A stretch of DNA of 64,000 bases, from contig JAUYGY010000015.1 of the NCBI GenBank assembly GCA_030690315.1, positions 1-64,000 of the forward strand, in the 5' to 3' direction. Positions 52,025 to 61,078 of the stretch are shown in pieces (positions within the stretch are counted from its first letter, which is position 1; each line of letters opens with the position of its first letter). Source of the DNA: Aequorivita sp. (GTDB lineage: Bacteria; Bacteroidota; Bacteroidia; Flavobacteriales; Flavobacteriaceae). The position numbers and the translations under genes were made by a program. The notes under the pieces were generated by a model that worked only from the letters and a program-made list of their open reading frames with translations, did not search any database and was not told the origin of the DNA.

Positions 52025-53278
52025 TTGGATTACAGTATCATCATCATAGTGTTAATGCTCATTCTCTCCGCTTTTTTCTCGGGTATGGAGATTGCGTATG
52101 TGTCTTCAAATAAAATCCATATTGAGATTGAAAAGAAACAAAACAATTTCTTGTCCGGCATTCTTAAAAAAATAACCAGACGCCCTTCAAAATTCATCGC
52201 CACCATGCTCGTGGGCAACAATATTGCCCTCGTTATTTATGGTTTCTTTATGGGCGATCTTTTAATGGAATACATACCACTTGCAGGTTTTAGCGGTCTT
52301 TTTGTGCAAACTATAATTTCTACGATAATAATATTATTGACTGCGGAATTCCTTCCAAAGGTTTTCTTCCAAATTTACGCCAACAGTTTGGTGAAAGTAT
52401 TTGCCGTTCCAGCCTACTTCTTTTATGTTCTATTTTCATTGATTTCTGAATTTATAATCTGGATTTCAGACTTAGTGCTAAAATTAATTTTTAAATCGGA
52501 AGGTGATACGGTGCAATTAAGCTTCAGCAAACTGGAGCTTGGAAACTATATTTCAGAACAAATGGAAATTGCCGAAACCAAAGAAGTAATGGATTCGGAA
52601 ATACAAATATTCCAAAACGCACTTGATTTTTCTGAAGTGAAATCGCGTGAAGCCATGATTCCGAGAACCGAGGTTGTAGCTGTAGATATAGACACCACAC
52701 CAAAGGAGCTTGCCAAAATTTTTACTGAAACAGGCCTTTCAAAAATATTGGTTTACAAAGATAGTATAGACGACATTTTGGGCTATGTACATTCTTTTGA
52801 GCTTTTCAAAAAACCGGAAAACCTCAAAAAAGTTTTGATGCCCGTGGTTTTCGTACCCGAAACAATGTTGGTAAAAGATGTGCTGGGCATTTTAAGCAAA
52901 AAAAGAAAAAGTCTTGCCGTGGTAATTGACGAATATGGCGGCACAAGCGGCATAATCACTGTTGAAGACATTATTGAAGAGCTTTTTGGAGATATTGAGG
53001 ACGAGCACGACAGTATCGCTCTTATTGAAGAAGAGCTCGGAAATGGACATTACAAATTTTCTGCACGTCTGGAAGTAGATTATCTCAACGAAACCTACAA
53101 ATTGGATTTGAAAGAAAACGAAAATTACGAAACACTTGGAGGCCTAATCGTAAATCACACCGAAGAAATTCCCGTACAGGGTGAAACTGTTGAAATTGAA
53201 GATTATTTATTTACAATTCTTGAGGTTTCAAGCACCAAAATTGAACTCGTGGAAGTAAAAAACCTCTCTGAGGATTAG
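52025..53278 (+). CDS. CNNM/CorC-family transporter-like protein (HlyC/CorC)
   Basis: This 417-aa protein has a CNNM transmembrane domain (about 1-180, LILSAFFSGMEIAYVSSNK), two CBS domains (about 205-325, with REAMIPRTEVVAVDI and VVIDEYGGTSGIITVEDIIEELFGDI) and a CorC_HlyC domain at the C-terminus. Such proteins are linked to Mg/Co efflux; older names call them haemolysins. The start is TTG 52025, supported by the conserved residues that follow it and the absence of a suitable ATG. Confidence 0.9.
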   Translation: MDYSIIIIVLMLILSAFFSGMEIAYVSSNKIHIEIEKKQNNFLSGILKKITRRPSKFIATMLVGNNIALVIYGFFMGDLLMEYIPLAGFSGLFVQTIISTIIILLTAEFLPKVFFQIYANSLVKVFAVPAYFFYVLFSLISEFIIWISDLVLKLIFKSEGDTVQLSFSKLELGNYISEQMEIAETKEVMDSEIQIFQNALDFSEVKSREAMIPRTEVVAVDIDTTPKELAKIFTETGLSKILVYKDSIDDILGYVHSFELFKKPENLKKVLMPVVFVPETMLVKDVLGILSKKRKSLAVVIDEYGGTSGIITVEDIIEELFGDIEDEHDSIALIEEELGNGHYKFSARLEVDYLNETYKLDLKENENYETLGGLIVNHTEEIPVQGETVEIEDYLFTILEVSSTKIELVEVKNLSED

Positions 53279-53367
53279 TTTTCCAATTATTCCTCACTTT
53301 TTTAGCATTACTTTTTTATTAATGGGATGAAAATACTATTTTCGCCACCTATAAATTTGAACATCAA

Positions 53368-55485
53368 ATGGCAATTTTAAACAGTATTAGAAAAAGAGGG
53401 ATATTTCTTATCCTAATTATAGCAATGGCACTTTTCGCCTTTATTTTAAGTGACGTCTTAACCAAGGGCGGCGGTGGCACAAAAGGACAGGACACTATTG
53501 CCACCGTAAATGGCACAGACATTTCCAGACAAACCTTTATGGAAGAAGTGGAAGCCACACAACGGAATATGGGGCCAAATTCCAATGCCACACAGGCCAT
53601 GAATATGGTTTGGGACAGGGAACTTCGCCGTGTAATTATGGACGAACAGATTGAAAAAGCTGGTATTACTGCTGAAAAAGCACAAATTGACTCCGCTCTT
53701 AAATCTACTTTGGCAAACAACCCAACCTTTTTGAATGAAGCCGGACAAGTAGATGACGGCAAAATCCAAGAGTATATTGCAAGCATAAAAGCTTCTTCGC
53801 CAGAAATGTATAAGCAGTGGCTAGCTTTTGAAGAACAAACCGCAAATGGCGTTCTTCAAACCACTTATTACAATATGATAAAAGGTGGTTTGCGCACCAC
53901 AATTGCCGAAGGCGAACAAGAATATCATTTTCAAAATGACAACATTAACTTTAGTTATGTGTTGATACCCTACGGTAAAATTGCAGATGAAGATGTAAAA
54001 GTTACTGACGACGAAATAAAAAAATATGTAGCCGCCCATCCCAATGATTTTCAAGTTGAGGCGCAGGCAGATATGCAATATGTACTTTTTTCAGAACAAC
54101 CATCGGAAGTAGATATTAATGCAGCCAAAATTGCCGCAACTGCTTTGATGGACAATAAAATTGAATTCAATCAAGACACAAAAACAAACGACACCATCTT
54201 AGGTTTTGCGAATACAAAAAATTACGAAGAATACGTAAACGCAAATTCAGATGTACCATACTATGACCGTTGGATGTTTAAAAGTGAACTTCCCGAAATA
54301 GTTGCAGACACGCTAATCAACCTTAACCAAGGTGACATTTATGGCCCGTATAAAGTTGATAACTCACTCTATCTTTCTAAAGTTCTGGAAACCAAAAAAA
54401 TGGCAGATTCTGCTGAATCAAAACACATATTAATTCGCTATGTGGGTACAATGCGTGCTCCTGAAACTGTTACCAGAACCAAGGAAGAAGCTCAAAAATT
54501 GGCAGACAGTATTTTGGGTGTTGTGAAAAAAGACAAATCTAAATTTGCCGAGCTTGCTACACAATTTTCTGATGACAGCTCCAAAGACAATGGCGGCGAT
54601 CTTGGAAGTTCAACTCCGGGAAGGATGGTGCCTCCTTTCGACAAATTCATCTTCAACAACCCGACAGGTACAATTGGGCTTGTAGAAACTGATTTTGGAT
54701 TCCACGTTGTGGAAGTTGGTAAACAATCAACACCTAAAACTGCGATTAAACTTGCCACAGTTGTAAAAACTATCGAGCCTTCAGATAAAACGATTAACGA
54801 TGTATTTTCAGAAGCTTCAAAATTTGAAGTTGCCGTTAATAAAGGTGACTTTGCAGAATTGGCAAAAGCGCAAAACCTAGAGGTAAAACCTGTTAACAAA
54901 TTGGGGCAAATGGACGATAATATCCCCGGAATAGGCGCTAACCGCACCATTGTTAACTGGGCTTTCAATGAAGACACAAAAGTGGGTGACACAAAACGAT
55001 TCAGCGTGCCTGAGGGTTATGTTATTGCACAGGTTACAAATAAAAACGAAAAAGGTTTAATGAGTGTTGCCAATGCTTCCTCACTTGTAACCCCTATTTT
55101 ACTCAATCAGAAAAAAGCTCAGAAAATTCGTGAATCCATTACCGGAGCAACAATTGAGGAAATAGCAAAAAGCCAGAACGTAATTGTGCAAACAGCTACC
55201 GAAATAACAATGGCAAACCCTGTTATTCCAGGCGCTAACAGCGAACCTAAAGTTGTAGGTATGGCTTTCGGAACAAAACCAGGCGAAACCACTCAATTAA
55301 TTGATGGAAAAAGCGGGGTATTTAAAGTAAAAACTACTGCTTTCAAACCAGCTCCAAAACTTGAGTCATACGTTAATTATGCAAACCAAATGAGCACGAA
55401 GGCAATTCCTGCAGCTCAAAGTGGAGTTTACAACGCATTGAAAAAGAAAGCGGAAATTGAAGACAATCGCGCTATATTCTATTAA
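53368..55485 (+). CDS. PpiD/SurA-like peptidyl-prolyl isomerase
   Basis: This 705-aa periplasmic foldase has an N-terminal membrane anchor (about 11-30), a SurA_N-like chaperone region with TVNGTDISRQTFMEEVE, and a parvulin domain at about residues 347-452 (SAESKHILIRYVG, KFAELATQFSDDSSKDNGGDLG, VETDFGFHVVEV). A long C-terminal extension follows. It is expected to assist outer-membrane protein folding. It ends at a strong terminator. Confidence 0.9.
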   Translation: MAILNSIRKRGIFLILIIAMALFAFILSDVLTKGGGGTKGQDTIATVNGTDISRQTFMEEVEATQRNMGPNSNATQAMNMVWDRELRRVIMDEQIEKAGITAEKAQIDSALKSTLANNPTFLNEAGQVDDGKIQEYIASIKASSPEMYKQWLAFEEQTANGVLQTTYYNMIKGGLRTTIAEGEQEYHFQNDNINFSYVLIPYGKIADEDVKVTDDEIKKYVAAHPNDFQVEAQADMQYVLFSEQPSEVDINAAKIAATALMDNKIEFNQDTKTNDTILGFANTKNYEEYVNANSDVPYYDRWMFKSELPEIVADTLINLNQGDIYGPYKVDNSLYLSKVLETKKMADSAESKHILIRYVGTMRAPETVTRTKEEAQKLADSILGVVKKDKSKFAELATQFSDDSSKDNGGDLGSSTPGRMVPPFDKFIFNNPTGTIGLVETDFGFHVVEVGKQSTPKTAIKLATVVKTIEPSDKTINDVFSEASKFEVAVNKGDFAELAKAQNLEVKPVNKLGQMDDNIPGIGANRTIVNWAFNEDTKVGDTKRFSVPEGYVIAQVTNKNEKGLMSVANASSLVTPILLNQKKAQKIRESITGATIEEIAKSQNVIVQTATEITMANPVIPGANSEPKVVGMAFGTKPGETTQLIDGKSGVFKVKTTAFKPAPKLESYVNYANQMSTKAIPAAQSGVYNALKKKAEIEDNRAIFY

Positions 55486-55511
55486 TAGTTTGTAAAACAT
55501 TTCACATAAAC

Positions 55512-55549
55512 AAAAAGCCCTGCTATAAATTTATAACAGGGCTTTTTCT
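55512..55549 (+). terminator. Intrinsic terminator after ppiD
   Basis: AAAAAGCCCTG (55512-55522) pairs with CAGGGCTTTTT (55537-55547), 11 bp, with an AT-rich 14-nt loop that can itself pair. The T run is part of the 3' arm and is followed by CTTT. Confidence 0.9.
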
Positions 55550-55626
55550 TTGAAACTCATTTCAGAATACTTTAGTAAACAGAAAATATCCCTTATTTTT
55601 AAAGGATATTTCTTAAAAGAAACAAA

Positions 55627-56532
55627 ATGATCAACGAACATACCATTAAAGCACTTGAAGAAAAATATGCCAACCTCGGCGAAAACCCCGAAACCTATCT
55701 CAATGGGCTTTTACAGGCAAAACCTATAACTTATTGGGATTATATTCAAGTGGACACTTTGCTTACGCTTCAAAAAACACGGACCGATTTTAAGGATGAG
55801 GAAATATTCGTGATGTACCATCAAGTTACCGAACTTACCTTAAAAATGATGATTCACGAAATAAAACAACTTTCCGAAGGCGAAAATCTTTCAGAGGAAA
55901 TTTGGATTGTCAAACTGGATCGTTTAAAAAGATATACCCGTATGCTTATTACCTCTTTCGATATAATGAAGGACGGCATGAGCTATGAAGATTACAATAT
56001 TTTCCGTGCTACCCTTACTCCCGCCAGTGGTTTTCAGAGCGCCCAGTTCAGAATTTTGGAGCTTTACAGCACTAGACTTGAAAATCTAATCAATACGGAA
56101 GGAAGGGAAAGATTGCCGCAAAACCCAACACCCGATGATTATTTTAAACATATTTACTGGAAAGACGCTGGACTAAATCGGAAAACAGGGAAAATGACGC
56201 TTACGCTGAAACTTTTCATTGAAAAATATGAAGACGATTTCAAAAACCTGGCTGTAAAATTAAAAGGCAAAACCCTTGAAGAACGGGTAGCACAAATGGA
56301 AAATCCTTCAAAAGAGCTAAAGGAAAAACTGCAGCAGTTTGATCATTTTTATAACGTTGCCTGGCCTTTGGTGCATTTAGACACGGCAAATCATTATTTA
56401 AACAGCAGGGGAGAAAACAAAACCGCCACGGGGGGTTCCGAATGGAAAAAATACCTGCACCCAAAATTCCAGCAACGCAAGTTTTTTCCTGAACTTTGGA
56501 CGGAAGAAGAAATCGCGAATTGGGGGGAATAA
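55627..56532 (+). CDS. Tryptophan 2,3-dioxygenase-family protein
   Basis: This 301-aa protein matches the haem-dependent TDO family: ITYWDYIQVDTLLTLQKTRTDFKDEEIFVMYHQVTELTLKMMIHEI at the N-terminus, TPASGFQSAQFR in the middle, and LVHLDTANHYLNSRGENKTATGGSEWKKYL near the end, with the ATGGS loop and a His candidate for haem ligation. TDO opens the indole ring of tryptophan to N-formylkynurenine. A palindrome, AAATATCC (55584-55591) with GGATATTT (55604-55611), lies just before the start. Confidence 0.88.
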   Translation: MINEHTIKALEEKYANLGENPETYLNGLLQAKPITYWDYIQVDTLLTLQKTRTDFKDEEIFVMYHQVTELTLKMMIHEIKQLSEGENLSEEIWIVKLDRLKRYTRMLITSFDIMKDGMSYEDYNIFRATLTPASGFQSAQFRILELYSTRLENLINTEGRERLPQNPTPDDYFKHIYWKDAGLNRKTGKMTLTLKLFIEKYEDDFKNLAVKLKGKTLEERVAQMENPSKELKEKLQQFDHFYNVAWPLVHLDTANHYLNSRGENKTATGGSEWKKYLHPKFQQRKFFPELWTEEEIANWGE

Positions 56533-56690
56533 GTGATATGAAGATTGCACCATTCACACAATTTAATAAATGCTTTATGGGGCGTACAACCAAGCTGTGG
56601 TTATGAAAAAATTTCTTGAAAATCAAAAATTACCTCTTATTCAACCCTTTTGATTATTTTTAATGTACTAACCAATCATTAAAATTTTGA

Positions 56691-57443
56691 ATGAAATATA
56701 AAGTCGCGCTTTTTCTTATCGGCTTTTCATTTACCGCAAAGGCACAAATTCTAAATGCGGAATCTTTAAGAAAAGTGACTGATACCTCTGGTTTTTCAGG
56801 TGCTGCCAGCATCAATTTCTCCGTAAAACGCGATGTGAACGATTATCTTGCCGCCAGCTCAAACATTCACCTTCAGTATAAAATGGAAAAACATTTATTC
56901 CTGCTTAAAAATGATATAGAGTTTCAAAAAATAGAAGGCAACAAATTTGAAAATGCGGGAATAGCCCATCTTCGGTACAACTATCGTTTTCACCCGCGCA
57001 TCGCTTGGGAAATTTTTACTCAAGGGCAATACAACAAAGTTTCAAAAATAGAATTCAGAGGACTCGCGGGAACTGGGCCACGCTTTAAATTGACCACTTC
57101 AGAAAAGTATAAATTTTACTTCGGCACCCACATAATGTATGAATATGAAGAACTGAGCGATGACATTACCCCTATTCAACGGGATTTTAGAAGTACTTCC
57201 TATTTTTCCTTCAGCTTATACCCAACAAAAACATTGAGCTTGATAAGCACTACCTATTATCAGCCAAAAATTAAAGATGTTTCCGACTATCGTTTCTCCA
57301 ATCAAAGTTCATTGCTTATTGATGTCATTAAAAACTTGGCCTTCAAGACTTCCTATACCTTTCTTTACGATGAAACGCCTGCTGTTGGAATTCCAAATTC
57401 GCAATATAATTTGGAGAGCGGCTTTGTTTATTCTTTTGACTAA
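56691..57443 (+). CDS. DUF481-family outer-membrane protein
   Basis: This 250-aa protein has a signal peptide (about 1-19, AKAQ) and a barrel-like body with NFSVKRDVNDYLAASSNIHLQYKMEKHLFLL, as in DUF481 proteins (also called salt-induced outer-membrane proteins). The pattern of short amphipathic strands ends in ESGFVYSFD. The function is unknown. It is 158 bp after the dioxygenase gene, where no other gene is seen. Confidence 0.8.
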   Translation: MKYKVALFLIGFSFTAKAQILNAESLRKVTDTSGFSGAASINFSVKRDVNDYLAASSNIHLQYKMEKHLFLLKNDIEFQKIEGNKFENAGIAHLRYNYRFHPRIAWEIFTQGQYNKVSKIEFRGLAGTGPRFKLTTSEKYKFYFGTHIMYEYEELSDDITPIQRDFRSTSYFSFSLYPTKTLSLISTTYYQPKIKDVSDYRFSNQSSLLIDVIKNLAFKTSYTFLYDETPAVGIPNSQYNLESGFVYSFD

Positions 57444-57557
57444 AAGTTTAAAAAACTTTAGTAAGCTATTTCTTTTTTGAAAGACTACTTGCCTATATTT
57501 ACCGTTTTTGAAAAACCAAAATGGAATCAATTTCGTAACTATTAAATATAAGAAACC

Positions 57558-57896
57558 ATGGCCTCCAATAATTATTATGATCCCGCTGACCTTAGAAAAT
57601 TCGGTAACATAACCGAATGGAGCAAAGAGCTGGGCGACAAATTTTTTGATTACTACGGAAAAGTTTTTGAGGAAGGGGCTCTCACGGCCCGCGAAAAATC
57701 TTTAATTGCCTTAGCAGTTGCCCACACCGAACAATGCCCATATTGTATTGATGCCTATACAACGGACACTTTGCAACGGGGCGTAACCAAAGAAGAAATG
57801 ATGGAAGCCATCCACGTGGGCGCGGCTATAAAAAGTGGTGCAACCTTGGTTCACGGTGTGATGATGATGAACAAAGTGAATAAATTGGAAATGTGA
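57558..57896 (+). CDS. AhpD/carboxymuconolactone-decarboxylase-like protein of arsenosugar clusters
   Basis: This 112-aa protein has the AhpD-type motif EQCPYCIDAYT (Cys60 and Cys63) followed by GVTKEEMMEAIHVGAAIKSG. The name used for this family in databases is arsenosugar biosynthesis-associated peroxidase-like protein. The CxxC pair suggests thiol redox work, perhaps keeping arsenic as As(III) for ArsS. It is 29 bp before arsS. Confidence 0.88.
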   Translation: MASNNYYDPADLRKFGNITEWSKELGDKFFDYYGKVFEEGALTAREKSLIALAVAHTEQCPYCIDAYTTDTLQRGVTKEEMMEAIHVGAAIKSGATLVHGVMMMNKVNKLEM

Positions 57897-57925
57897 GCAA
57901 CAACAACTGAATTCGGAAAAAATAT

Positions 57926-59002
57926 ATGTTGAAAGAAAAAAACAAAAAACAACAATCCCTTCATAAACGCCATAGCGCCCTCGCGGTGGCAAACAAGCAA
58001 CTTGAAAAACTTTCCAATGGCATTTTCGCCAGTGGGGAGCTTCCCACTTTTTCCGAAAAAATAAAGGAAACGAATCATTTTCCGCTTCGCCCTAAAAAAT
58101 TGGAAATTCTACAAATAAACGTAGGCTATATGTGCAACCAAGTGTGCGAGCACTGCCACGTAGATGCGGGTCCGGACCGAAAGGAAATTATGACGCGCGA
58201 AACCATGGAGCAATGCTTAGAAATAATCCGCAACACAGGCGCTCATACTTTAGATTTAACCGGCGGCGCTCCAGAAATGAACCCCAATTTTCGATGGTTT
58301 GTTGATGAAGCCAGCAAAGCCGGAATCAAGGATTTTATTGTTCGAAGCAATCTTACAATCATTCGCGCCAATAAAAAACAGTACGATTTGCCTGAGTTTT
58401 TCAAGAATCACAATGTGCATGTGGTGAGCAGCATGCCGCATTGGACGCGTGGAAAAACCGATAAACAAAGAGGTGAAGGTGTTTTTGACCAGTCCATAAA
58501 AGCGTTGCAGGAATTGAACGCAGTTGGTTACGGAATGCCCGATAGCAATTTGAGACTGGATTTGGTGTACAATCCAAGTGGTGCCTTTTTACCCGGCAAT
58601 CAAGCTAGTATGGAGAAGGAATTTAAACATGCGTTATTGGAAGATTTCGGAATACATTTTCACAGTCTTTTTGCAATTACAAACCTTCCCATTTCTAGGT
58701 TTTTGGATTATTTGATTGCTTCCGAAAATTATGAGGATTATATGTACTCTTTAGTGGAGGCATACAACCCAGCTGCCGTTAAAAATGTGATGTGCCGAAA
58801 TACCATTTCCGTGAGTTGGGATGGTTATTTGTACGACTGCGATTTCAACCAAATGCTGGAATTGAAAGTGGCGAGCAAAATCCAACATATTTCAGAATAC
58901 AACGAAGCTGTTTTAAACGATAGAAATATAATTATCTCCCAACATTGCTACGGCTGCACCGCAGGTGCTGGAAGTAGTTGCCAAGGAGCAGTCGCGGAAT
59001 AA
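57926..59002 (+). CDS. arsS: Arsenosugar biosynthesis radical SAM protein ArsS
   Basis: This 358-aa radical SAM enzyme has the cluster motif Cys70-x3-Cys74-x2-Cys77 (CNQVCEHC) and DLTGGAPEMNP. A Cys-rich C-terminal segment HCYGCTAGAGSSCQGA probably binds an additional cluster or the substrate. ArsS adds the 5'-deoxyadenosyl group of SAM to dimethylarsinite, giving the arsenosugar precursor. Some family members are selenoproteins; here all the key positions are Cys codons. Confidence 0.93.
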   Translation: MLKEKNKKQQSLHKRHSALAVANKQLEKLSNGIFASGELPTFSEKIKETNHFPLRPKKLEILQINVGYMCNQVCEHCHVDAGPDRKEIMTRETMEQCLEIIRNTGAHTLDLTGGAPEMNPNFRWFVDEASKAGIKDFIVRSNLTIIRANKKQYDLPEFFKNHNVHVVSSMPHWTRGKTDKQRGEGVFDQSIKALQELNAVGYGMPDSNLRLDLVYNPSGAFLPGNQASMEKEFKHALLEDFGIHFHSLFAITNLPISRFLDYLIASENYEDYMYSLVEAYNPAAVKNVMCRNTISVSWDGYLYDCDFNQMLELKVASKIQHISEYNEAVLNDRNIIISQHCYGCTAGAGSSCQGAVAE

Positions 59003-59023
59003 AAGCACGACTAAAACAATGTT

Positions 59024-59524
59024 ATGAAATTAAGCTGCCCCCTATTAATTCTTTTATTCTTTACCCATTTTGCGGTAGGGCAAAAGTCATTGGACAAGTT
59101 GCTACAACAGTACAATACCCAGAGTATTCCATACATATCTGTTGAAGAATTGCGGATGTTTCAAACGAACGATACCGTTATAATTCTGGATACACGAGAA
59201 CCTGATGAGTTTCAGGTTAGCCATATAAAATCTGCTATAAACGTTGGTTTCAACAATTTCACTTCCGAAGAAAAACAACTTCAAAAACTAAACAAAAACA
59301 TTCCAATAGTTGTTTATTGCTCCGTTGGAATCCGTTCCGAAGAAATTGGCGAAAAGCTAAAAAAAGTAGGATTTACCAACGTGAAAAATCTTTACGGTGG
59401 TATCTTTGAATGGAAAAACAAGGATTATCCAGTTATTGATTCCAAAGGAATTGAAACCGAAAACGTACATACTTTTTCAAAAATTTGGAGCAAATATTTA
59501 CAAGCCGGAAATCCTATTTACTGA
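59024..59524 (+). CDS. Exported rhodanese-domain protein of the arsenosugar cluster
   Basis: This 166-aa protein has a signal peptide (about 1-19, AVGQ) and one rhodanese domain with LDTREPDEFQVSHIKSAINVG and the catalytic loop VVYCSVGIRSEE. Rhodaneses of this type recur in arsenosugar loci. They may handle persulfides or thio-arsenicals in the periplasm. It lies 21 bp after arsS. Confidence 0.85.
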   Translation: MKLSCPLLILLFFTHFAVGQKSLDKLLQQYNTQSIPYISVEELRMFQTNDTVIILDTREPDEFQVSHIKSAINVGFNNFTSEEKQLQKLNKNIPIVVYCSVGIRSEEIGEKLKKVGFTNVKNLYGGIFEWKNKDYPVIDSKGIETENVHTFSKIWSKYLQAGNPIY

Positions 59525-59529
59525 AACCT

Positions 59530-59550
59530 GATTACTGATTACTGAATACT
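59530..59550 (+). repeat. Short heptamer array, 2 x GATTACT + GAATACT
   Basis: Three in-phase 7-mers lie between the rhodanese stop and the ATG at 59556. GAATACT shares ATACT with the AATACTC units before trpB. Confidence 0.75.
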
Positions 59551-59555
59551 GAAAA

Positions 59556-60248
59556 ATGGGCTTACTTTCCTCAAAAGATACCAGCGGCGATAATGAAATG
59601 GCATTCGATTTTCATTTTCCAACTTCAAAAAAAGCACTGATTATTTTTACGCGAAATCCAGAACTTGGAAAGGTGAAAACCCGTTTGGCAAAATCGGTTG
59701 GCGATGAAAGCGCTTTAAAAATCTATAAATTTCTGTTGAAGCACACTGTTGAAATTACAGAAAAATTGAACGTGGATAAATACGTTTTTTATTCAGAAAA
59801 CATGCATCGTAGCGATATTTGGAATCCGGATATTTTCAGAAAAAAATTGCAAACAGGTAATGATTTGGGCGAACGGATGAAAAACGCTTTTGCCGAAATT
59901 TTTGGGATGGGCTATGAAAAAGTGATGATTGTAGGAAGTGATATTTATGAACTGAAGCAAAAAAATATTGAAGCTGCTTATGATGCACTGCAAACAAGCA
60001 ATTTCGTTTTGGGCCCAGCAACCGATGGCGGCTATTATTTATTGGGAATGAAAGAATTGAATTCCGAGATTTTTCAAAACAAAAATTGGGGCACAAGCAC
60101 AGTTTTGGAAGCTACCTTGAAAGATTTAAAAGACGAAAAACATATACTTTTAGAAGAGCGGAACGATATAGATTATTACGCAGACGTCAAAGATTTGGAC
60201 GTTTTTCAGCAATTTCTGCCTCCTTATTTAGATAAAAACTTTTTATAA
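59556..60248 (+). CDS. TIGR04282-family arsenosugar biosynthesis glycosyltransferase
   Basis: This 230-aa GT-A-like protein begins ALIIFTRNPELGKVKTRLAKSVG and has VMIVGSDIYEL and the strongly conserved LGPATDGGYYLLGMKEL. These are the marks of the TIGR04282 family, which acts with a TIGR04283 partner in arsenosugar clusters. It lacks a signal peptide. It is 2 bp from the purine nucleoside phosphorylase gene. Confidence 0.9.
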   Translation: MGLLSSKDTSGDNEMAFDFHFPTSKKALIIFTRNPELGKVKTRLAKSVGDESALKIYKFLLKHTVEITEKLNVDKYVFYSENMHRSDIWNPDIFRKKLQTGNDLGERMKNAFAEIFGMGYEKVMIVGSDIYELKQKNIEAAYDALQTSNFVLGPATDGGYYLLGMKELNSEIFQNKNWGTSTVLEATLKDLKDEKHILLEERNDIDYYADVKDLDVFQQFLPPYLDKNFL

Positions 60249-60250
60249 AT

Positions 60251-61069
60251 ATGAGCATTACAAAATACATTGAAGAAGCAGCTGCCTATTTAAAACAACG
60301 CGGTTTTGAAAATCCCGAAGTTGGAATTATTCTCGGTACCGGTCTTGGCAAAATAGTGGAAAATATAGCAATTGAAAGTGAAATAAGCTACAATCACATC
60401 CCAAATTTTCCAACTGCAACGGTTGAATTTCATAAAGGAAAATTGATATATGGCACTTTGGAAGGAAAAAAAGTTGTGGTTATGCAGGGGCGTTTTCACG
60501 TTTATGAAGGGTATTCGCTTCGCGATATTACCTTCCCGGTGCGGGTAATGCATCTTTTGGGAATCAAGCATTTGTTGGTGAGTAATGCTTCCGGGGCCAT
60601 AAATCTGAAATATAAAAAAGGTGAAATTATGCTAATTGATGACCATATCAATCTGCAAGGAGACTCGCCCCTCGCCTTTCGTGGTGTTGAAAAAATGGGG
60701 GAACGATTTGTAGATATGAGCGCTCCATACAATACTGAAATGAATAAAAAACTGGAGCAGATTGCTTCCGAAAAAAACATAACACTGCACAAAGGCGTTT
60801 ACGCCAGCGTGGTTGGCCCACAACTGGAAACCCGCGCAGAATACCGATATCTAAAAATTATTGGCGCCGATGCCGTGGGAATGAGCACCGTGCCCGAAGT
60901 TATTGTTGCCAACCACTTAGGTTTGCCAGTTTCAGCTGTTTCAATCCTTACGGATGAATGTGATCCAGACAAGCTGCAACCCGTAAATATTGAAGAAATA
61001 ATCGCAATGGCCGCAAAAGCGGAACCCGATATGATTACCCTCTTTACCCATTTGATCAAACAACTTTAA
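60251..61069 (+). CDS. Purine nucleoside phosphorylase
   Basis: This 272-aa family 2 (trimeric-type) phosphorylase has GIILGTGLGKI, the substrate-binding block MQGRFHVYEGYSLRDITFPVRVM and VSNASGAIN, and the specificity region VVGPQLETRAEYR and AVGMSTVPEVIVANH. In this cluster it is expected to remove adenine from the ArsS product, releasing the arsenic-bearing ribose for the glycosyltransferases. The enzyme also serves general purine salvage. Confidence 0.92.
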   Translation: MSITKYIEEAAAYLKQRGFENPEVGIILGTGLGKIVENIAIESEISYNHIPNFPTATVEFHKGKLIYGTLEGKKVVVMQGRFHVYEGYSLRDITFPVRVMHLLGIKHLLVSNASGAINLKYKKGEIMLIDDHINLQGDSPLAFRGVEKMGERFVDMSAPYNTEMNKKLEQIASEKNITLHKGVYASVVGPQLETRAEYRYLKIIGADAVGMSTVPEVIVANHLGLPVSAVSILTDECDPDKLQPVNIEEIIAMAAKAEPDMITLFTHLIKQL

Positions 61070-61078
61070 AGTTACAAT

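Noticed and set aside
58930..59002. Selenocysteine in the ArsS C-terminal Cys-rich segment
   Set aside because: The codons at the key positions are TGC, there is no in-frame TGA, and no SECIS-like hairpin was noted.
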